DNA from: Dipteronia dyeriana | Taxonomy: Eukaryota; Streptophyta; Magnoliopsida; Sapindales; Sapindaceae | Assembly: GCA_032871835.1 (NCBI GenBank) | Contig: CM065301.1 | Coordinates: forward strand, 9,432,413-9,496,412 | Direction: 5' to 3' | DNA length: 64,000 nt | Shown: piece by piece, positions 57,881 to 64,000 of the stretch | Numbering within the stretch: position 1 is the stretch's first letter | Layout of the letters: each line of letters begins with the position of its first letter | Made by a program: the position numbers and the translations under genes | Notes under the pieces: generated by a model | Databases searched by the model: none | What the model was told of the DNA's origin: nothing | The model's input: only the letters and a program-made list of their open reading frames with translations

Positions 57881-59127
57881 ATATCCAAATTTAGCCAAGG
57901 ACGAAAGGAAAATTTTCCACTCTCCAAGCGAGGGTTCATATCTAGGATCAAACAGCGAGGTACCAAGGTTCTTGGGGTCAAGCTACCATACAACCCCGTA
58001 GAAGCAAGGCGATGTCGCCTACATTCTAGGAATACTTCAGGTAAAGCTCGATGTGATCAAATCGAGCTCCTTACACCAAAACATGAGCCCGAGGCAAGAC
58101 CGACACGGAAAGACCTAAGCTTTCCGAGGTCGGGATATCTCGTGACCTCCCTAGAAGCCTGCTATCATTTTCGCTTGTACAAAGAGACCTTTAGGGCATC
58201 GAATTCGTCCTACAATTTCTCTTCGTCTCGCTTATGAAAGAACCGAATCTATCCAAGCAGGTAGGAGGAAACTCGCAATGCTCTGTCACCACTAAAAAAT
58301 GCCACACAATCATAACAAGCTCCAAAACAGACTTGGGAAGGTCAGATCAAGCTCATAGGGTCAAGATTGGTATAGAGAAGTACTTCGCCATTTCAGATAG
58401 CAAGTGTCTTAGTTGACCTCCAAGCTACATCGCGTCAGGGCATCATACGGGATCACATTCACTCTCCAACGTGCATTAAAACACTACGTACGTGTAGGAC
58501 AAGTGATTAAGTCCAAAAATGAAACAAACTTATCTACCTCCAAGATATTCTCGAATCCGTTATCGAGCCAAAGTCAATGATATTTAAACAAAATATCTCG
58601 CCTGATAATGAGGGATTTGGTTCAGGGATTCGTGGTGAGAAAATGACGGGTTTAACCTAATTGGACCATATATAAAACACATCCAGGCATGCATAAAGGA
58701 AGACACGTTTTGACGAGGTAGAGAAAGAAAGCAATAGACGACCAGTGAGAGAAATAGAGATAGGGACTCGCCACCAACAAAGAACAGAACTCCATTATCA
58801 CCTAAATTCTCTAAAGAGAACACGGTCTTCACTTTATCTACTTATCGACAGGCACGAAGTTGTCACCCCCATTATGTCCAAGAGAGATCGAGTATTTTGA
58901 GTGATTTATGTACATTACGATTGATTCGTTTACAATATTAAAACAGTGCCATCCTTTTTACATATCCTTCATACATCGTGTTATCAACTACTTTCATCTC
59001 CCTAATTACATGTATAAACAAGGTACCGAAGGTATCTTTCCCGACTGCGACCTCCGAGGTAGTGGTCTCGAGGGTGCTAGCTGAAATTCTTCACCCCGAG
59101 TGAATTTTCAGTCAATAGCCTCTATTA
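57873..59127. repeat. Insertion in the LINE, probably a solo LTR
   Basis: CTCTATTA occurs at 57873-57880 and again at 59120-59127. Deleting 1239 bp plus one copy restores LINE reading (RLVSIMGMSLVECHE). The insert has no coding frame but has an LTR-like layout: TATATAAAAC near 58667 and a T-rich downstream part. Its ends (ATATCC...CAATAGC) lack TG/CA and obvious inverted repeats, so the class is uncertain. The 8 bp duplication is longer than usual for an LTR element. Confidence 0.6.
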
Positions 59128-59284
59128 TGGGAATGAGTCTTGTGGAATGTCATGAGGGAGAATTAGGACTACCCTGTTTTACCGGGATAAGCAAAAAAAA
59201 AATATGGTTATAGACATTGTTTATAGAGTATAAGACAGAATAATATGGCGAGGCCAAAAAAATTTCTTTACTGGAGGTAAAGAG
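59120..59284 (+). pseudogene. LINE ORF2 continuation
   Basis: MGMSLVECHEGELGLPCFTG is the conserved segment that follows the reverse transcriptase palm in plant L1 ORF2. Stops follow, and the reading is cut at 59285 in the GGK segment by the LTR start. Confidence 0.8.
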
Positions 59285-60843
59285 TGTTGGGTTTATACCT
59301 TAAAGATGTAATTTGTAAATGGATTTATGAAATAAATAAAAAGAAAAGTTCAATTCATTCTCGTTGTGTTGTTTATTTTATAACTTGTGCATATACTTAA
59401 CATCCAAGATTGCCAGATGTAATCTCGAACTGTGTATATGAGTGTCATATACGGATGGATACAGTAAGAGACGTGCAATCTAAAGAGTCCATAGATAGCA
59501 AATAAAGTTGGGTACTTTATTTGTGGTTGATCTATAGTTGCGGTTTATTCAGTAATGTATGGTGATTCTATCCTGAATCATTCATATGGAGATATGCGAA
59601 TGGAGGCACCTTATATGATGTGATCATATAGGACTGGTCCATGATCTATATGAATCTCTCAACAATATCCGTTTACCGATGAGATTCATATATATCAACT
59701 AATGATGGCTATATGTAGGTGATCTTAATATTGAGTGTCTTATCGACTCCTTCAGGTTAGATCGTGGTCTTTGATATACCATGGGTGAGGTCGGATGAAG
59801 TTCCCGATCAATATGCTCCGTATGTTGGGATTACGGTTTGACTTGTGGCTAGGAAGGTTTGTACACAATAGTGGAATCCACTCATTGTGAGAAGTAGATG
59901 GTAGTTCCCTTAAGGGTTGATTCGGGGCTTGGACAATATGAGCGCTCTCCTAATTCCCTAAGGAAATAGGATTTATTGTCCATTAGAGAATCAATGGTAC
60001 TTAAAGGATATGTGTAATTAGAGGGGTATAGCGGATATTATGACTCAGCTCTAATTATGAACTATTGTGGAGGATCACACCATGTGTAATAGCTATATCA
60101 ATGGACACCGAGTTGTATCGGTCTGTATAAAAGTGTCTACAGTTGAGAGACTGCAGCTTCGGGTTTTTAGTGGAATAACACCGGAGTTAATAATCAAGAA
60201 TTATTACTTAAAGAGTTTAATTAATGATTCTGATGATTATTGGAGCTCAAAATACTGTGGGTCCATTAGGTCCCCTTGCTAGCCCGATCGATTTAGGTAA
60301 CAAGGGTCATAGTTAACTAATTAGATTGTCCAATTATTTGTGTTACGAAAGTGACACCTGTTTATTCGAGAATTAATTGAATAATGAGATTATTTAATTA
60401 ATGAATGTTAATACTAGTTAAATTAATTAAATAATTTGGATTTAGGTGAAGATAAAATAATAGGATTATTTTACTTTTACTAAATCATTTATCTAAGTAT
60501 TTGAATTTAAGTTTAAATTTAAAATACTTATTATCACTTTTAATATATTAGATTTATTTAAAAAGGATAATTAAAAGATATATATCAATTAATAACACAA
60601 GAGATTGCATTGGATGCAAATTGGTGTATGCACATATATAAGTGTTTATATAGGATACAAATAAAGATATATATAAACACATATGGAGGCGTGAGAAAAA
60701 TATTATATATATATAGAAAACGCAATGGTCCGCGTAAGAAGAAAAAGAAAAGAAAAAGTCAAAAGGATTTTTTTAGAGGTGCGTGAAATACAAAAAGAAT
60801 AAAGTGAAACAAAAAATATTTTTAAAAAATGCTATGTGCACTG

Positions 60844-60848
<5 letters not shown>

Positions 60849-60904
<56 letters not shown>
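60849..60904. repeat. (TA)n microsatellite
   Basis: Uninterrupted TA dinucleotides for about 55 bp inside the LTR. Confidence 0.95.
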
Positions 60905-60906
<2 letters not shown>

Positions 60907-61045
60907 AAGTAGAATTGTTATAGTTAGTTTTCTTCTAGAAGAAAGAGTTTCTTCGATTCTCTCTACATTCTCCATTCAAGTTTCTGAGATCGTGACGCAT
61001 CTACACGTAGTTACCAGTCATGGGAGATAGCGAGGAAGATCGAGT

Positions 61046-61155
61046 AGTTCAGACAGGAGCACATCGTAAAGTGAAGGAGTCTCCAAACGTTGGTAAGATT
61101 GGTTCAGACAGGAGCATATTATAAAGTGAAGGAGCCTCCAAACGTTGGTAAGATT
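61046..61155 (+). repeat. 55 bp tandem duplication in the LTR
   Basis: GTTCAGACAGGAGCA...GTTGGTAAGATT occurs twice, at 61046-61100 and 61101-61155, with a few substitutions. Confidence 0.85.
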
Positions 61156-61327
61156 TTCTTCTTCTGATTATATCGATTTCAATTTCCTATGTTTACATAT
61201 TGTATGTATTAGTTCCGAAAAATAATTACAATCCCAAGTTCACTGGTCTCGGATACAGAGTATGATCGGTATTAAAAATTTTAAAACATAGTTCCGCTGC
61301 GTAACCGGTGGACGGGGTTCTAACAAT

Positions 61328-61340
61328 TGGTATCAGAGCC
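61328..61340 (+). other. Primer-binding site of copia element 3
   Basis: TGGTATCAGAGCC, the standard copia site for initiator tRNA-Met, two bases after the LTR end. Confidence 0.85.
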
Positions 61341-61430
61341 AATCTTATTTTCGGAACAGGAAATTGTTTTCGATTCTTCTGTATGTATGATTGTGTTGGC
61401 ACGCTTTAAATTGATTGTATGTTGTTTTTG

Positions 61431-61489
<59 letters not shown>

Positions 61490-62517
61490 TTATAAAAATA
61501 TGATTAATCGTTAATTATACGATACTGTGAATTTAGGGTTTATGGGTTGTATTTTTTTTATATTTTTTTTTTACTGTTATTGTATTGTAAAAAAAAATGT
61601 AACATATATTGAAGACCTGGAAAAATCGCGAAGAAGGATGCATGAGATGAATCGGAGTGATCTGAAGAGACTGGAAGACTCGAAAATTACAAGAAGACCA
61701 AGGAATGCCTTGGGCGTATTTTTATAATTTTAGATTCCAATTTTTTTAGGTTAAATAATCCACAGTACTCGGTCAATTCATGCATACTTTATATTATGTG
61801 ATGATAAAAGCATTGTCATGCATACGTATGTCATTTAGATTATATGTGCCTAAACAAATATATTTTATATGTCATACATGCATCGTGGCCTGATATTTTA
61901 TGTATTTTTTTTAATGTGATTAAAATGGGTAAATACATAAATTGGCTATGAAAATGTGATAAGTTTTTTTTTAATGGTTAAAAAACTTAGTAATTCTCAT
62001 TAATATTAATCTAGTTATTAAAAAGTTTAATAAGTTAGATTAATATGGTCATTTATTGTAATTAGGATTAATATGATTAATTACCTAATAATAAATTAAC
62101 CGAATAAAGTGTTAGAGTTTTAATTGTTAAGACTTGGTAAACACTATCATAATAATCTAACCTTAGTAAATAGTTTACTGAATCTTAGATTGTTTACTAA
62201 TAGAATAAATTTTTAATTGTTAAAAATCATTAATAATTTATTAGTTAATTAGAATTTGGTTCTAATTAGTTAATGCGCTAGGTAACTTGATTAAAGTTAG
62301 TCGTTTAATCATGTAGAGTCTAGGTGCATTAACGGTTAATAGAAATCCCTAATTTTAAAATAGTGAGTGGGAGAGGGATATATTACATATATATCCCGCG
62401 GTCTCCATCATTAATTCAACACCGTGAGATCCGAGTGGGGCCTCGTGACGGTTTTGATTTCGTCCTCCCTAAGGAGGGTTTCCACAAAGATCAATACCAA
62501 GGTTGACTTCCTAACGG
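61341..62517 (+). other. Copia 3 leader, apparently non-coding
   Basis: Includes a (TA)n run (61436-61485), long AT-rich sequence and a GC-richer block (62395-62500) with AAGGAGGGTTTCC. No gag frame is seen before the hAT insertion at 62518, so gag either lies beyond that insertion or is absent, as in large LARD-type elements. Confidence 0.5.
61436..61485. repeat. (TA)n microsatellite
   Basis: Uninterrupted TA dinucleotides for about 50 bp. Confidence 0.95.
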
Positions 62518-64000
62518 TAGACATGACCACGGTTCGGTTCGAACCGTGGAACCGAACCATAACCGTGTGAAATTAACTGTAACCGTAATTGTAATCGTAA
62601 TCGTAATCGTAATCGTAATCGAAACCGTGGAACTGGTTCCGAAACCGTAACCGAAACCGTGGGGGAGACGATTTGGTTCCAGTTCCTCCTTTGAAAAAAC
62701 CGGCCAGGAACAGACGGTTCGGTTCCGGTTCAGGAACCGCCGGTTCCTGGCCTTTATTATTATTATTATTTTTTAATTTGAATTTTTTTAAAAAATAAAA
62801 TAAAAGAGCCGTTGGGCTCCAACGGTCTGTTGACCGTTGGGCCCAACGACAATTTTCTTTTCTTTTCCCCTTAAATCTTTAATTTCCTATAAATACCCCT
62901 CCTAATTCATTTGTTTTCACACAATTGCTCTCTCAACTTTCTCTCAAATCTCAATTCTCCTAATTCTCTTCAATTATCTTCCAATTAGTCAATTATTTAT
63001 TTGTTTATATTTAGTGTATTGCAATTATTATTTTTTAAAATCATTTAAAAATCCTTGTCAACAATTTTTATAAATATATTTCCAATAAAAAATTTAATTT
63101 TAATTTCATCCATTTATCTTAATTTTTTTGAAGAGTTTTTTTACAAATTATTTTTTTCGATGGCAAGTGGAAGTGGAAGTGGAGTAAGAAACATTCCACC
63201 AAGGCATTCCGTTTTCAGGACCGATAAGGGTCGTATGTCAGAGCCGGATCCGGTCCAACCGGATAATATCGGTTTTGATGACACCGCTTACCATGAGTTT
63301 CTACAACGGTAAACCTATCTTGAATCTCTAAACTATCTAGTCAATCCAAATCCCCCTTTAATAATTTCTGAACCCAATTCTAGCCAGCCTACTAGCGGCC
63401 CTAGCCCCGGTAATATGTCAAGCCAATCAGAAAATATACCTGATTTTGCTGTAGATCCAAATTTTGAAGAGTCGGTAGAGAAGGATAAGAAGCAGGTCAA
63501 ATATGATCTATTCGTTCTCCACATGAAGGAAGTTACGAAACCGAATGGAACATGTTGGGCGGTGTGCAATTACTGCCCTAAAGAATATAAGTGGACTAAA
63601 TCTGGAGGATACGACACATATAGGAAGCATATTACGACCCATCATCCAGCAGAACTTGCCAAGGGGAATGCACAATCTCAAATTTCCAGGTTTTCTACCT
63701 CTGATACTCAATTATTTAAATATAGTGATCAAGCTAATAGAGAAGAATTAGCTAGGATGGTAGCTGTAGAACATTTACCTTTTAGTTTTGGTGAAAAAGT
63801 TGGTTTTATTAAATATTGTCATAAAGCATTAAATCATGATGCATGTCGTGTCCATAGGATCACTTTCACACGTACAATGTAGATATTTATAAAAAGGAAA
63901 AAAGGATTTTGAAAAAATATTTTGCGACCTATATAGGTCGTGTTTCCGTATGTACTGACATATGGACTGACCATTGGCTAATGCATTCATACTTGGGTGT
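62518..64000 (+). mobile_element. hAT element, 5' part, continues beyond the window
   Basis: Begins TAGACATGACCACGG with a nested palindrome CCACGGTTCGGTTCGAACCG.. (62527-62549), then repeated ACCGTAACCG/AATCG motifs. A hAT transposase starts 640 bp in. CCTAACGG (62510-62517) is the expected left copy of the 8 bp target duplication; the right end is outside. The subterminal CCACGGTTCGGTT is shared with the MITE at 35913-36396. Confidence 0.75.
63160..64000 (+). pseudogene. hAT transposase N-terminal part
   Basis: ATG at 63160 opens a Ser/Gly-rich start. A TAA at 63310 interrupts, and the same frame continues from 63313. A BED zinc finger follows (CWAVCNYCPKEY, then HITTHH), then REELARMVAVEHLPFSF, typical of hAT transposases. 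A frameshift near 63862 moves the reading (RVSVCTDIWTDHWLMHSYLG) to another frame, still in family, to the window edge. With a stop and a frameshift it is unlikely to be active, unless the stop reflects an intron. Confidence 0.85.

Larger units (their letters stand above)
54080..59284 (+). mobile_element. L1-type LINE, interrupted and truncated
   Basis: ORF1 (DUF4283 plus zinc knuckle) is followed by an ORF2 with endonuclease and reverse transcriptase, the order of plant L1 elements. A 1239 bp insertion (57881-59119) splits ORF2; the LINE resumes at 59120, in the expected reading, and is cut again at 59285 by a copia LTR. The 5' start is approximate. Many stops and frame changes show it is long dead. 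Confidence 0.85.
59285..61325 (+). repeat. 5' LTR (2.04 kb) of copia element 3
   Basis: Begins TGTTGGGTTTATACC and ends TTCTAACA, two bases before a copia primer-binding site. No gene inside. It contains a (TA)n run (60849-60904) and, near its 3' end, a 55 bp tandem duplication. Its matching 3' LTR is not in the window. Confidence 0.75.

Noticed and set aside
60836..61030. Open frame with an Ile-Tyr run
   Set aside because: It is a read-through of the (TA)n microsatellite inside an LTR.
63160..63312. Short first frame as a separate small gene
   Set aside because: The same frame continues after one stop into a BED finger and hAT transposase, so it is the N-terminus of that gene.
1..64000. 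Prokaryotic operons, ribosome-binding sites, riboswitches or rRNA
   Set aside because: None were seen; splice signals, polymerase III boxes and plant transposon families show a eukaryotic plant genome.

Overview
The window looks like a 64 kb stretch of nuclear DNA from a flowering plant, probably a eudicot. It is AT-rich and full of microsatellites. Essentially every recognisable gene belongs to a plant transposable-element lineage: Ty1/copia, Athila-like Ty3/gypsy, L1-type LINE, Mutator-like (MULE) and hAT. The species cannot be named from what is visible, and I found no convincing single-copy host protein gene. The best candidate for a host transcript is a weak minus-strand locus at about 42.5-43.7 kb.

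Layout. (1) 0.8-10.2 kb: an old, non-autonomous Athila-like LTR element with broken gag and a plant-transposon-type second ORF but no visible pol; its 3' LTR is truncated. (2) 11.16-18.07 kb: a complete MULE with a 10 bp target-site duplication and roughly 83 bp imperfect TIRs. It carries a transposase that has lost its catalytic core and, on the opposite strand, a captured DUF1985/Ulp1-type cysteine protease gene (Kaonashi/KI-MULE-like). Behind each end lies a large ~21 bp tandem array (core TTCTCGATCC). (3) 18.2-19.6 kb: a fold-back element and a 5'-truncated LINE tail with a poly(A) end. (4) 19.7-25.2 kb: a copia element with both LTRs, broken by stops. (5) 25.2-31.7 kb: fold-backs, a candidate solo LTR, a hAT MITE with a perfect 8 bp TSD, and LTR-like debris with a 404 bp tandem duplication. 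(6) 31.8-40.2 kb: a minus-strand copia element whose 5' end has become three tandem LTR-leader units and whose coding region was hit by another hAT MITE, again with a perfect 8 bp TSD.

(7) 40.2-45.5 kb: mostly non-coding sequence. (8) 45.57-50.94 kb: two DNA elements nearly back to back, a 1.5 kb MULE-like element with an 11 bp TSD and a complete 3.8 kb hAT element with a decayed transposase. (9) 51.7-53.3 kb: microsatellites, a tRNA-like (SINE-like) head, and a solo LTR related to the element in (6). (10) 54.1-59.3 kb: a LINE interrupted by a 1.24 kb insertion and then cut by a copia-type LTR of 2.04 kb (59.3-61.3 kb). (11) 62.5 kb to the end: the 5' part of an autonomous-type hAT element, nested in that copia element's leader.

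The genes do not form a host pathway. They are the replication and transposition machinery of nested, mostly dead elements. The most interesting unit is the KI-MULE-like element in (2): non-autonomous in its transposase, yet with the recognisable protease catalytic residues still present and with unusual same-orientation satellite arrays at both flanks.
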